Shown here piece after piece: positions 8,200-18,106 of a stretch of 64,000 bases of DNA (positions are counted from its first letter, which is position 1; the number at the start of each line of letters is the position of its first letter). Source of the DNA: JAEUIT01 sp044220875. Lineage in GTDB: Bacteria > Planctomycetota > Phycisphaerae > Phycisphaerales > SM1A02. Both the position numbers and the translations under genes were made by a program. Below the pieces are notes generated by a model. The model was not told the DNA's origin. It saw only the letters and a program-made list of their open reading frames with translations, and did no database searches. The DNA lies in assembly GCA_044220875.1 (NCBI GenBank), contig JBGAQH010000001.1, forward strand, positions 806,001 through 870,000. The letters run 5' to 3'.

Positions 8200-9723
8200 A
8201 TGAATCGAACCGGATCGTTTGGCGTACTCGCCGGCGTCTCCGCCCTCGGCCTCGTCGGAGCGGTGATGGCCGCCGACGCGGGCGATGAGGCGATGAGGCA
8301 GATCGAGGAGCTTCGCCGCCAGAACCAACAGCTCGCCGAGAAGGTCTCGCGCCTTGAAGAGGTCGCGTCCAAGGACGGCGAGTGGCTCACCGAGGAGCGG
8401 GCCTCGCAGATCCGCGGGCTCGTGCAGGACGTGCTCGCCGACGCCGACTCGCGGGCCAGCCTCCAGGACGCCGGCGCCACCGCCGGCTGGAACAAGGGCT
8501 TCTTCCTCGCCAGTCCCGACGGCAGCTTCCGCCTCAACATCAAGGGGCAGATGCAGTTTCGCTGGGCCGGCAACTTCCGTGACGTTCCCGACTCGGTGGC
8601 CGGCCAGACCGAGAAGAACTACGGCTTCGAGAATCGCCGCACGAAGCTGACCTTCGGCGGCTTCGTCATCGACCCGTCGCTGACCTTCGAGGTGAAGCCG
8701 ATCTTCAACCGCGCCAACGTCGCGATCAACGCCGGCGACCAGTCGCTCAGCAACCGCGACGTCGTCGGCTCGATCGAGGACATCTGGGTGCAGAAGAGCT
8801 TCGCGAACGGCTTCTCGGTGCGCGGCGGCCAGTTCAAGGCCCCGTTCCTCCGCGAGGAGCTCGTCTCGAGCAGCTCGCAGCTCGCCGTCGAACGCTCCGT
8901 GGTGAACGACACGTTCAGCACGAAGTTCGCCCAGGGCGTGCAGGTCGAGTGGGAGCAGGAGATGTTCCGGCTCCAGGCCTTCTACGGCGACGGCCTCCGC
9001 GCCAACCACACCGGCGTCACCACCGGCAGCGGCGCGGTCGGCGACTTCGGCGGCTCCTACCTCTCCGACTTCCAGACCAACGACACCGACTGGGCGTTCG
9101 CAGGCCGCGCCGAGCTCAAGCTCGCCGGTCAGTGGAAGCAGTTCCGTGACCTCACCAGCTTCCGCGGCGAGGACTTCGGCGTGCTCGTGGGCGTCGGCGG
9201 CATGGGTCAGAACCTCCGCCCGAACACGGCCAGCCCCAACGGGACCGAGTCGATGGTCGGCGTCACCGGCGACGTGAGCGTCGACTTCGGCGGCGCGAAC
9301 CTCTTCGCCTACGGCGTCTATCGCGAGGTCGGCCTGCAGGGCGACCGGGCGACGCGCGGCGGCGGGGTCGAGAGCAAGCTCGCCCAGTGGGGCTTCGTCG
9401 TGCAGGGCGGGTTCTTCGTCACCGAGGACTTCGAGCTCTTCGCCCGGTACGAGTACGGCAACACCGACACCGATCAGTTCCGCACCGCGAATCTCCTCGC
9501 CAGCGGCGAGAAGGCCTCGATCGTCACCGTCGGCTTCAACTGGTATCCGATGGGCTACGCCAACACGGCGCTGAAGTGGACGACGGACGTGGGTTTCGCC
9601 CTCGATCCGGTGGTTGACTTCAACTCGAGCGGCACCGACTGGCTCGCCGACCAGACCGGCGCCGGACAGTCGACCAGCGACGGACAGGTGGTCATTCGGT
9701 CGCAGATCCAGCTGACCTTCTGA
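8200..9723 (+). CDS. OprP/OprO-like outer-membrane porin
   Basis: A 507-residue porin. The ATG at 8200 has AGGAGA about 8 nt upstream and gives a signal peptide (MNRTGSFGVLAGVSALG... ending near VMAAD). Residues about 28-55 (MRQIEELRRQNQQLAEKV) form a short coiled coil that would trimerise in the periplasm, as in OprP/OprO-type porins. From about residue 100 on, alternating hydrophobic strands (FRLNIKGQMQFRWAG, RRTKLTFGGFVIDPSLTFEVKP) describe a beta-barrel, ending in the aromatic C-terminus QIQLTF required for barrel insertion. OprP relatives take up phosphate or polyphosphate, but substrate cannot be read here. It lies upstream of the kdp run, separated from it by a terminator. Confidence 0.85.
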   Translation: MNRTGSFGVLAGVSALGLVGAVMAADAGDEAMRQIEELRRQNQQLAEKVSRLEEVASKDGEWLTEERASQIRGLVQDVLADADSRASLQDAGATAGWNKGFFLASPDGSFRLNIKGQMQFRWAGNFRDVPDSVAGQTEKNYGFENRRTKLTFGGFVIDPSLTFEVKPIFNRANVAINAGDQSLSNRDVVGSIEDIWVQKSFANGFSVRGGQFKAPFLREELVSSSSQLAVERSVVNDTFSTKFAQGVQVEWEQEMFRLQAFYGDGLRANHTGVTTGSGAVGDFGGSYLSDFQTNDTDWAFAGRAELKLAGQWKQFRDLTSFRGEDFGVLVGVGGMGQNLRPNTASPNGTESMVGVTGDVSVDFGGANLFAYGVYREVGLQGDRATRGGGVESKLAQWGFVVQGGFFVTEDFELFARYEYGNTDTDQFRTANLLASGEKASIVTVGFNWYPMGYANTALKWTTDVGFALDPVVDFNSSGTDWLADQTGAGQSTSDGQVVIRSQIQLTF

Positions 9724-9744
9724 CCTCGGTAGGACACCCCAGTG

Positions 9745-9780
9745 CGCGGGCCCGGGCAGCGATGTCCGGGCCCGCCTTTA
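9745..9780 (+). terminator. Terminator after the porin gene
   Basis: A GC-rich inverted repeat (GCGGGCCCGGGCA / TGTCCGGGCCCGC) with a 4-nt loop is followed by CTTTAT, 22 bp after the porin stop codon. Confidence 0.75.
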
Positions 9781-9899
9781 TGCGCTGCTGATGGCTCGGG
9801 CCCCGATTCTGCGCTGGCGTGAATCGACGGAGGGGCGATTCCGCCCGATGCTACGCCATCACGTCGTCTCCCTCAGGCGACGTTCAAGGAGCTCGTTCG

Positions 9900-10646
9900 A
9901 TGCAAGACCAGATTCCAGCGGCGCCTCCTCCCGCCATCATCTCGCCCGACCGCGGCAGCTTCGGCGACAGCACGGCGATCATGCCCCAGTTCCGGCTCGA
10001 CCTCGAGACCGGCCTCACCTTCGCCTGGCGCGACCGCGGCGAGAGCGAGCGGCGCATCATCAACGGGCCGGAGGGCATCGCCCGCATCGGCCTGCTCGAG
10101 GATCGGCTCGAGGTGCGGGCGCTCTGGGCCGGTTACGTCGACGTGCGCGAGGACACTCCCGCGGGCCGCAGCACGGCCAACGGCTGGAGTGACGTCGCGT
10201 TAGGCGTGAAGCTGAAGGCGCTCGACCAGGACGGCTGGATTCCGCGCACCGTCCTCATCGCCCAGACCTTCGTCGGCGCCGGCGGCCACGAGGTCGCGGC
10301 GGGCGTCGATCCGACGGTGAAGGCCGCGTGCTCGTGGGATCTCGGCAGCGGCGTCTCGATTCTCACCAACGTCGGCGCCTCCTGGCCGACGGATGGAGAG
10401 GGTCGCTTCACCCAGGGACTCGGCTCGATCCTCGCGTCGTGGACGGTCTTCGACGCGACGACGATCTTCGCCGAGTACTACGCGACCTTCCCGATCGTCC
10501 GCGACGACGACGGCGCACATGCCGTCGACTTCGGCGTCTGGCAGCGACTCGGCGATTCGGTGCAGCTTGACTTCCGCGTGGGCTTCGGCCTCAACGCCGC
10601 CGCCGACGATGTGCTTCTCGGCGCCGGCATAGCGTTCCTCTTCTGA
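9900..10646 (+). CDS. outer-membrane beta-barrel protein at head of the kdp run
   Basis: A 248-residue beta-barrel protein resembling the family named after the MetA pathway of phenol degradation (putative outer-membrane transporters). PDRGSFGDSTAIMPQF and RLDLETGLTFAWRD match the usual opening of that family, and the chain ends LLGAGIAFLF, an aromatic outer-membrane C-terminus. The start has AAGGAGC about 8 nt upstream. Oddly, neither this start nor the longer frame from 9819 gives a signal peptide, although the mature protein should cross the inner membrane. Its stop lies only 16 bp before the next gene, so it is probably cotranscribed with kdp. Confidence 0.7.
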   Translation: MQDQIPAAPPPAIISPDRGSFGDSTAIMPQFRLDLETGLTFAWRDRGESERRIINGPEGIARIGLLEDRLEVRALWAGYVDVREDTPAGRSTANGWSDVALGVKLKALDQDGWIPRTVLIAQTFVGAGGHEVAAGVDPTVKAACSWDLGSGVSILTNVGASWPTDGEGRFTQGLGSILASWTVFDATTIFAEYYATFPIVRDDDGAHAVDFGVWQRLGDSVQLDFRVGFGLNAAADDVLLGAGIAFLF

Positions 10647-10662
10647 CCTGAAAGGCGACGTC

Positions 10663-10815
10663 ATGGGCGATCTGTTAGCGGCCGTGGCCGTGGGGCTGTC
10701 GCTTGCGCTGAGCGTGGGGCTGATTCGCCTCGTCGCATCGCTCGAGCCCGCCCCCGATCCCGGCTCCAACCCGAATGCCGACCCCGCTTCCGGGGCGGCG
10801 AAGGACCGGCGATGA
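10663..10815 (+). CDS. 50-residue single-pass membrane protein preceding kdpF
   Basis: A short gene between the outer-membrane barrel gene and kdpF. It encodes MGDLLAAVAVGLSLALSVG followed by a further hydrophobic stretch (one transmembrane helix, residues about 3-26) and a polar, proline-rich tail (EPAPDPGSNPNADP, ending KDRR). Its TGA overlaps the kdpF start codon as ATGA, so translation is probably coupled. GAAAGGCG lies 8-10 nt upstream. Position, overlap and topology make it a strong candidate accessory subunit or assembly factor of the Kdp pump, but I know no named family for it. Confidence 0.72.
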   Translation: MGDLLAAVAVGLSLALSVGLIRLVASLEPAPDPGSNPNADPASGAAKDRR

Positions 10816-10904
10816 CACCGATGCTCCTCACCGCGCTTCTCGTGTCCCTTCTCCTTCTCGCATACCTCGTGGTCGCGCTGCTGCGGCCGGAGCGATTCCA
10901 ATGA
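10812..10904 (+). CDS. kdpF: potassium-transporting ATPase subunit KdpF
   Basis: A 30-residue hydrophobic peptide (MTPMLLTALL..., ending AYLVVALLRPERF) with the signature of KdpF: one transmembrane helix followed by YLxxALLRPExF. KdpF stabilises the KdpABC complex in the inner membrane. Both ends overlap neighbours by ATGA: its ATG lies in the stop of the preceding small gene and its stop lies in the kdpA start. Confidence 0.9.
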   Translation: MTPMLLTALLVSLLLLAYLVVALLRPERFQ

Positions 10905-12676
10905 CCGCCGGAATCCTGCAGGCCATCGCCGTCATGGCCGTCGTGCTCGGACTCGCGTGGCCGCTCGGCGCGTACATCGCCGCCGCGATGGACGACGAAC
11001 GGTCGCCCGACGAGCGTCCGCTGGGGCGGCTCCTCGGACCGCTCGAGCGGGTGATGCTCGCCGCGTGCGGCCCCGCCGCGGAGCGCGGCCATTGCCAGAC
11101 GTGGCGCGGCTACGCGATGGCCGTCCTGGTCTTCTCGACCGTCGGCATCGGGCTCACCTACTCCATCCAGCGGCTGCAGCCCTTCCTCCCGAACAACCCG
11201 CAGAACCTCGATGCGGTCTCGCCGGACTCGGCGCTCAACACCGCCGTCTCGTTCGTGACCAACACCAACTGGCAGGGCTACGCGGGCGAGACCACGATGT
11301 CGCACGAGACGCAGATGCTCGCCCTCTGCACGCAGAACTTCGTCTCCGCCGCGGTCGGGATCGCGGTGCTCGCCGCGCTCGCCCGCGGCATCCGCAACCG
11401 CCGCTCCGAGACGATCGGGAACTTCTGGCGCGACCTGCTGCGGGCCACGCTTCATGTCCTGCTCCCGCTATCGGCGGTCCTCGCCATCGTCCTCGTGAGC
11501 CAGGGCGTCGTCCAGACGCTTCGGCCGCACGAGACTGTCACGCTCGTGCAGCCCCTGCACGCGGCCGACGGCACGACCGTGGGCGAGCAGACGCTGCCGC
11601 TCGGGCCGGTCGCGTCGCAGGTCGCGATCAAGCAGCTCGGGACCAACGGCGGCGGCTACTTCAACGTCAACTCCGCCCATCCGTTCGAGAACCCGACCCC
11701 GCTCACGAACGTCCTCGAGACGCTCTCGATCATCCTCATCCCCGCGGCGCTCTGCGTGAGCTTCGGCATCTGGGTCGGCGACCGCCGCCAGGGCGTCGCG
11801 CTCCTCGCGGCGATGACCGTGCTGCTCCTGCTCGCGCTCGCCGGCACCTGGATCGCCGAGCACCGCGGCGTGCCGGCGCTCGCCGCGCTCGGGCTCGACG
11901 GCGCGACGGCGATGGAGGGGAAGGAGACGCGCTTCGGCGTCGACGGCTCGGTGCTCTGGGCGGTGCTCACCACCGCGGCGTCGAACGGCTCGGTGAACGC
12001 GATGCACGACTCGCTCACGCCGATCGCCGGCGGCATCGCGATGCTCCTCATGCAGCTCGGCGAGGTCGTCTTCGGCGGCGTCGGCTCGGGGCTCTACGGC
12101 ATGCTCCTCTTCGTGATCGTCACGGTCTTCGTCGCCGGGCTCATGGTCGGCCGCACGCCCGAATACCTCTGCAAGAAGATCGGGCCCTTCGAGATGAAGA
12201 TGGCGGCGATCGCGCTTCTCGCGCCCTCCGCGATGGCCCTGCTCGGCACGGCGATCGCCGTGAGCATGGAGGCGACCGCCTCGGCGGCGCCGAACCCGGG
12301 ACCGCACGGATTCAGCGAGATTCTCTACGCGTTCTCGTCGGCGGCGAACAACAACGGCTCGGCCTTCGGCGGACTCGGCGCCAACACGCCCTTCTGGAAC
12401 GTGGCCCTCGCGGCGTGCATGTTCGTCGGCCGCTTCTGGGTCATCATCCCGGTGCTCGCGATCGCCGGGTCGCTCTCGCGGAAGGGTTCCGTGGCGCCGT
12501 CGATCGGCACGCTGCCGACGCACACGCCGCTCTTCGTCGTACTCCTCATCGCGGTGGTGCTGATCGTCGGCGTGCTCACGTTCGTGCCGTCGCTCGCTCT
12601 CGGCCCCGTCGTCGAACAGCTTCGCATGGCTTCGGATGGGGCTTCCGATGTGGCTTCCCATGGAGGACTCTCATGA
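10901..12676 (+). CDS. kdpA: potassium-transporting ATPase subunit KdpA
   Basis: The channel-like subunit that selects and binds potassium in the KdpFABC pump. 591 residues, slightly longer than the E. coli protein. Start MTAGILQAIAVMAVVLG overlaps kdpF as ATGA. The four selectivity-filter-like loops are visible: NTNWQGYAGE, TNGGGYFNVNSAHPFENP, TTAASNGSVNAMHDS and SSAANNNGSAFGGL. About ten transmembrane segments. Its stop overlaps the kdpB start. Confidence 0.97.
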   Translation: MTAGILQAIAVMAVVLGLAWPLGAYIAAAMDDERSPDERPLGRLLGPLERVMLAACGPAAERGHCQTWRGYAMAVLVFSTVGIGLTYSIQRLQPFLPNNPQNLDAVSPDSALNTAVSFVTNTNWQGYAGETTMSHETQMLALCTQNFVSAAVGIAVLAALARGIRNRRSETIGNFWRDLLRATLHVLLPLSAVLAIVLVSQGVVQTLRPHETVTLVQPLHAADGTTVGEQTLPLGPVASQVAIKQLGTNGGGYFNVNSAHPFENPTPLTNVLETLSIILIPAALCVSFGIWVGDRRQGVALLAAMTVLLLLALAGTWIAEHRGVPALAALGLDGATAMEGKETRFGVDGSVLWAVLTTAASNGSVNAMHDSLTPIAGGIAMLLMQLGEVVFGGVGSGLYGMLLFVIVTVFVAGLMVGRTPEYLCKKIGPFEMKMAAIALLAPSAMALLGTAIAVSMEATASAAPNPGPHGFSEILYAFSSAANNNGSAFGGLGANTPFWNVALAACMFVGRFWVIIPVLAIAGSLSRKGSVAPSIGTLPTHTPLFVVLLIAVVLIVGVLTFVPSLALGPVVEQLRMASDGASDVASHGGLS

Positions 12677-14760
12677 GCGCCGTTGCCCATCGACAGCGCT
12701 GGTTTGACCTCGGGCTCCTCGGCGGCGCCCTGGTCGATGCGTTCCGCAAGCTCTCGCCGCGCGAGCAGCTCCGCAATCCGGTCATGTTCACCGTCTATGT
12801 CGGCAGCGCCGGCGCGACGGCGCTCTGGGTCGCGGCGCTCGCCGGCCATGGCGAGGCCTACGCGGGATGGATCGCCGCGATCGCCCTCTGGCTGTGGGCG
12901 ACGGTCCTTTTCGCGAACCTCGCCGAGGCATTGGCGGAGGGACGCGGCAAGGCCCAGGCGGCAAGCCTGCGATCGTCCCGCCGCGACGTGAGCGCGCGGC
13001 GCATGGCAGCGGCCCGTCGCGACGCCGACGCCGTGACGGTGAGCGCCGCGGAACTGCGCCGCAGCGACATCGTGCTCGTTCGGGCGGGCGAGATGATCCC
13101 GGGCGACGGCGAGGTCATCGAGGGGATCGCCTCGGTGGATGAATCGGCGATCACCGGCGAATCGGCACCGGTCATCCGCGAGTCGGGCGGCGACCGCTCG
13201 TCGGTCACCGGCGGCACGCGGGTCCTCTCGGACTGGCTCCTCGTGCGCATCGCCGCCGATCCGGGCGAGAGCTTTCTCGACCGCATGATCGGCCTGGTCG
13301 AGGGCGCCAAGCGCCAGAAGACGCCGAACGAGATCGCCCTCGACATCCTGCTCGCCGGCTTCACGATCATCTTCCTCCTCGCCTGCGCGACGCTCCTTCC
13401 CTTCTCGATGCATGCGGTCCGCACCAACGGCGCCGGCGCTCCGGTCACCGTCACGACGCTCGTGGCCCTGTTGGTCTGCCTCATCCCGACCACGATCGGC
13501 GGCCTGCTCTCGGCGATCCGGATCGCCGGCATGGACCGCCTGGTGCTGGCCAACGTCATCGCGACAAGCGGCCGCGCGGTCGAGGCCGCGGGCGACGTCG
13601 ATGTCCTCCTTCTCGACAAGACCGGCACGATCACCTTCGGTAACCGTCAGGCGGCGCGGTTCATTCCCGCCCCCGGCGTGACCGTCGAGGAGCTTGCGGA
13701 CGCGGCCCAACTCGCGTCGCTCGCCGACGAGACGCCCGAGGGGCGCAGCGTCGTCGTCCTCGCCAAGCGGCACGGCGTGCGCGAGCGAACGCTCGCCGAC
13801 ACGCACGCGAGCTTCGTTCCGTTCACCGCCCAAACGCGGATGAGCGGCGTGACGATCGGCGACCGCGACATCCGCAAGGGCGCCTTCGACGCGATCGACA
13901 GCTACGTCCGACTGCTCGGCGGAACGATGCCCGCCGAGGTCCGGCGCGAGGTCGATGGCGTGGCCCGGGCCGGCGCGACGCCGCTGGTCGTGGCCGAGGC
14001 TCGCGGAGCACGGGTGCTTGGCACGATCGAACTCCGCGACATCGTGAAGGGCGGGCTGCGCGAGCGCTTCGCCGAGCTGCGGGCCATGGGCATCCGAACG
14101 GTCATGGTCACCGGCGACAACGCCCTCACCGCCGCCGCGATCGCGGCCGAAGCGGGGGTCGACGACTTCCTCGCCGAGGCGACGCCGGAGCGGAAGCTCG
14201 AACTCATCCGCGAGCGGCAGCGGGGCGGCTGTCTCGTGGCGATGACCGGCGACGGCACGAACGACGCGCCGGCCCTCGCCCAGGCCGACGTCGCGGTCGC
14301 GATGAACAGCGGCACGCAGGCGGCGAAGGAGGCGGGCAACATGGTCGATCTCGACAGCGATCCGACCAAGCTCATCGAGGTCGTCCGCATCGGCAAGGAA
14401 CTGCTCATGACCCGCGGGGCGCTCACGACCTTCTCGATCGCCAACGACGTGGCCAAGTACTTCGCGATCCTTCCCGCGGCGTTCCTGGCGACCTATCCCG
14501 AGCTTGGGGCCCTCAACCTCATGCGCCTCGATCCCTCGACGGCGATTCTCTCCAGCGTGATCTTCAACGCCCTCATCATCATCGCCCTCGTGCCGATCGC
14601 CCTGCGCGGCGTGCGCTGCCGCGCGGTCGGCGCGGCCACGATGCTGCGGGACAACCTGCTCGTCTACGGCGTCGGCGGACTGATCACTCCCTTCGTCGGC
14701 ATCAAGCTCATCGACCTCCTTCTCAACGCCCTGCCGATCGCGGGCTGGTACCGCGCCTGA
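12673..14760 (+). CDS. kdpB: potassium-transporting ATPase ATP-binding subunit KdpB
   Basis: The P-type ATPase subunit (type IA) that hydrolyses ATP to drive potassium import. 695 residues. The phosphorylated aspartate is D315 in DKTGTITFG; the actuator loop ESAITGESAPV and the hinge MTGDGTNDAPALAQADVAVAM are intact, as is SGTQAAKEAGNMVDLDSDP, diagnostic of KdpB. The start ATG overlaps the kdpA stop (ATGA) and kdpC begins 9 bp after its stop. The family is known to be inhibited by serine phosphorylation at TGES at high potassium; that serine is present. Confidence 0.97.
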   Translation: MSAVAHRQRWFDLGLLGGALVDAFRKLSPREQLRNPVMFTVYVGSAGATALWVAALAGHGEAYAGWIAAIALWLWATVLFANLAEALAEGRGKAQAASLRSSRRDVSARRMAAARRDADAVTVSAAELRRSDIVLVRAGEMIPGDGEVIEGIASVDESAITGESAPVIRESGGDRSSVTGGTRVLSDWLLVRIAADPGESFLDRMIGLVEGAKRQKTPNEIALDILLAGFTIIFLLACATLLPFSMHAVRTNGAGAPVTVTTLVALLVCLIPTTIGGLLSAIRIAGMDRLVLANVIATSGRAVEAAGDVDVLLLDKTGTITFGNRQAARFIPAPGVTVEELADAAQLASLADETPEGRSVVVLAKRHGVRERTLADTHASFVPFTAQTRMSGVTIGDRDIRKGAFDAIDSYVRLLGGTMPAEVRREVDGVARAGATPLVVAEARGARVLGTIELRDIVKGGLRERFAELRAMGIRTVMVTGDNALTAAAIAAEAGVDDFLAEATPERKLELIRERQRGGCLVAMTGDGTNDAPALAQADVAVAMNSGTQAAKEAGNMVDLDSDPTKLIEVVRIGKELLMTRGALTTFSIANDVAKYFAILPAAFLATYPELGALNLMRLDPSTAILSSVIFNALIIIALVPIALRGVRCRAVGAATMLRDNLLVYGVGGLITPFVGIKLIDLLLNALPIAGWYRA

Positions 14761-14769
14761 GGTTTCGTC

Positions 14770-15408
14770 ATGCACGCCCTTCGCGACCAACTCCGTCCAG
14801 CGCTCGTATCGTTAGCCCTCCTCACGCTCCTCTGCGGATTCGTCTATCCGATGGCGATCACCGCGGTGGCCGAGGTGGCCATGCCGCGCCCGGCCCGCGG
14901 CAGCCTCATCGAGCGCGACGGAGCCATCGTCGGATCGGAGCTCATCGGACAGCCCTTCGACGCTCCCGAATATCTCTGGGGCCGGCCCTCGGCGACCTCG
15001 CCCGTGCCATACGTCGCGTTCTCGCGCGAGACGCTCTCCGGCTCCTCGGGATCGAATCTCGGTCCGACGAACCCGGCGTTCCTCGACGCCGTTCGGGAGC
15101 GGATCGCGCGCCTGCGCGGCGCGCTCGGCGCCGACGTCGCGATTCCCGCGGAACTCGTGACCGCCTCGGGTTCCGGACTTGATCCGCACATCTCGCCGGC
15201 GGCCGCCCTCTGCCAGGTCGGCCGGATCGCCGCGGCCCGCGGCGTCCCCGAGGCCGAGGTCCGGCGCGTCATCGAGCGGCATGTCGAGGGCCGCACCCTG
15301 GGATTCCTCGGCGAGCCGCGCGTCAACGTGCTGCGGGCGAATCTCGACCTCGACGAGGCGCTGGCCCGCTCCGCGCGCCCCCTCCACTCCGTACGATCGT
15401 CGCCATGA
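14770..15408 (+). CDS. kdpC: potassium-transporting ATPase subunit KdpC
   Basis: Single-pass periplasmic subunit of the Kdp pump, thought to raise ATP affinity and aid assembly. 212 residues with one N-terminal helix (LVSLALLTLLCGFVYPMAIT), then the typical LIGQPFDAPEYLWGRPSAT, SSGSNLGPTNP and SGSGLDPHISPAAA blocks. The stop overlaps kdpD as ATGA. A TACGAT hexamer inside its last codons could serve kdpDE as an internal promoter. Confidence 0.96.
   Translation: MHALRDQLRPALVSLALLTLLCGFVYPMAITAVAEVAMPRPARGSLIERDGAIVGSELIGQPFDAPEYLWGRPSATSPVPYVAFSRETLSGSSGSNLGPTNPAFLDAVRERIARLRGALGADVAIPAELVTASGSGLDPHISPAAALCQVGRIAAARGVPEAEVRRVIERHVEGRTLGFLGEPRVNVLRANLDLDEALARSARPLHSVRSSP
15392..15397 (+). promoter_or_regulatory. 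TACGAT -10-like hexamer upstream of kdpD
   Basis: TACGAT ends 7 nt before the kdpD ATG, inside the end of kdpC. It could allow leaderless expression of kdpDE independent of the pump genes. No ribosome binding site is visible between it and the ATG; no clear -35. Confidence 0.35.
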
Positions 15409-18106
15409 GCGAGCCACGGCGCCCAACTCCCGACGAGCTGCTCGCTCGCGTCCGCGAGGAGAGCGGCCGGGCCAAGCGCGGGCGATGCCGCATCTTCATC
15501 GGCATGGCTCCCGGCGTCGGCAAGACGTACGCGATGCTCACCGCAGCCCAGCGGCTCGCCCGCGACGGGGTCGACGTCGTGGTCGGCGTGATCGAGACCC
15601 ATGGCCGCGCCGAGACCGAGCGGCTCCTGCTCGGGCTCGACATCCTGCCGCGGCGCGTGGTCGAGTACCGCGGCGCCGAGATCGACGAGTTCGATCTCGA
15701 CGCCGCCCTCGTGCGCCGGCCGGCGGTCGTCGTGGTCGACGAGCTGGCCCACTCCAACGCGCCGGGCTCGCGCTTCGGCAAGCGATGGCAGGACGTGCAG
15801 GCGGTGCTCGACGCGGGCATCGACGTCCTCACCACGCTCAACGTGCAGCACATCGAGAGCCTCAACGACGTGGTGCGGCAGGTCACCGGCGTCGAGGTGC
15901 GCGAGACCGTGCCTGACGCGGTGATCGACGAGGCCGACGAGGTCGAGCTCGTCGACCTTCCCCCCGACGCCCTCATCGCCAGGCTCCAGCAGGGCAAGGT
16001 CTACGTGCCGGAGTCGGCCCGCGCGGCCCAGACGGCGTTCTTCCGCCCGGAGAATCTCGCCGCGCTCCGCGAGCTCGTCCTGCGAAAGACCGCGGAGTGG
16101 GTTGACGTGCGGATGCGCCGCATGCAGACCGAGCGCGGGATCCGCATCGCCTGGCCGACGGCCGATCGCGTGCTGGTTGCGGTGAGCCCCAGCCCGCTCG
16201 CGCCGACCGTCGTGCGGGCGGCGCGGCGCATCGCTGCGGGCATGCGGGCCCAGCTCGTCGCGGTGTACGTCGAGACGCCCGCGGCGATGCGGCTTCCGGC
16301 CGCCGATCGCGAGCGGGTGCGGCAGACGATGGCCCTGGCCGAGCGGCTCGGCGCCGACACCGTCTTCCTCTCCGGCGCCGACGCGGCCCGCGAGATCGTC
16401 GAGTTCGCCCGAGGGCGCAACGTGAGCCGCATCGTCCTGGGAAAGACCGCCCGCTCGCGCTGGAGCGAGGTGCTCCGCGGCTCGTTCGTGCAGGAGGTGA
16501 TCCGGCGAAGCGGCGACATCGACGTGCATGTCGTGCGCGGCGACGGCGGGCCGGCCACGCCCTCGGTGACGCTGCCCAAGTTCGGCGAGGCGCGGCTCGG
16601 TCAGGCGCTGATCGCCGTCGGCGCGGTCGGCGCCGCGGCCCTTCTTTCCGCGACGCTGTTGCGCGGCATCGACCTCACCAACATCGCGATGGTCTTCCTG
16701 CTCGCGGTGGTGCTGGTCTCGACCGCGGGCCGCCGCTTCGCGACCTCGCTCGCGGCGCTTCTCAGCGTCGCGGCCTTCGACTTCTTCTTCGTGCCTCCCT
16801 CGCTCACGCTGGCCGTGACCGACGTGCAGTACCTCATCACCTTCGCCGCGATGCTCATCGTCGGCCTGCTGATCGCCCAGCTCACGGCGAGCTTCCGGCG
16901 CGTCGCGGAGGCGGCGCGGGAGCGGGCGATGCGCACCGGCGAGCTCTACGCGATGTCGCGGGCCCTCGGCTCGGCCCGCACGTCGGAGGACGTGGCGTCC
17001 ATCGCCGCCGCGCGGGTTCACGATTCCTTCGCCGCCGACGCCCTCGTCCTCGCCGCGCGCGAGGGAGTCGCGACGCTCGATGCGATCGGCTCCGCCGGCG
17101 CTCCCGACTGGCTCGACGAGCGCGAGATCGCCGTCGCCCGCTGGGCCAGCGACCACGCGGCGCCCGCGGGGATCGGCACGACATCGCTTCCCGCCGCGGC
17201 CGGTCGGCATGTGCCGCTGGTCGGGCCGCGCGGCGCGATCGGCGTCCTGAGCCTGCGCCCGCGCGACCGCAGAAGCCTCGAGGCGACCGGGGCCCAGACG
17301 CTCCTGGGGACCTTCGCCGACCAGATCGCCCTGGCCCTTGATCGCGCTGCGCTCATCGAGTCGCACCAGCGTGCGACGCTCGACGCCGACCGCGAGCGAC
17401 TCCGCAGCGCCCTCCTGAGCTCGGTGTCGCATGACCTGCGGACGCCGCTGGCCAGCATCGCCGGCGCCGCCAGCACCCTGCTCGACGCGCCCGAGGCGAT
17501 CGACGCCGGCACCAGGCGCGAGCTTCTTCGCGGCATCGCCGACGAGGCGGAGCGGCTCTCCGACCTCGTCTCCGACCTCGTCTTCGCGACGCGCCTCGAG
17601 GCCGGCGGCGTCGATCCGCGGCGCGAGTGGACGACCGTCCAGGAGATCGTCGGCAGCGGCATCGCCCGGCTGCGCGACGCCCTCGCCCAGCGCTCCTTCC
17701 GCACGATCGTGCCCCACGACCTTCCCCTGGTCCGCGTCGATGCGGTGATGATGGGTCAGGTGATCCACAACCTCGTCGACAATGCCCTGCGCCACACGGG
17801 CACCGGCGCGGCGGTCGAGATCGCGGCGTGGCTCGATGAGGGAGACGTGATGATCCAGGTGCGCGACACGGGACCGGGGCTCGACCCCGAGGAGATCCGC
17901 AGCGTCTTCAACCGCTTCTATCGCGGCGCCCGAGGTCGCGAGACGGGCAGCGGCCTCGGCCTCGGGCTGACCGTCTGTCGCGGCATCGTCGAGGCCCACG
18001 GCGGTCGCATCTGGGCCCAGCAGGCCCAGGGGGGCGGCGCGGCGTTCACCATCGCCCTGCCGCTGGAGCGCGAACAGCCCGCCGTTCCCTCGGAGCGGGA
18101 GGCACC

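Noticed and set aside
14844..17999. 1051-codon open frame antisense to kdpC and kdpD
   Set aside because: A GC-rich shadow: composition is dominated by Arg, Gly, Ala, Asp and Glu with no domain, while the plus strand encodes full-length KdpC/KdpD.
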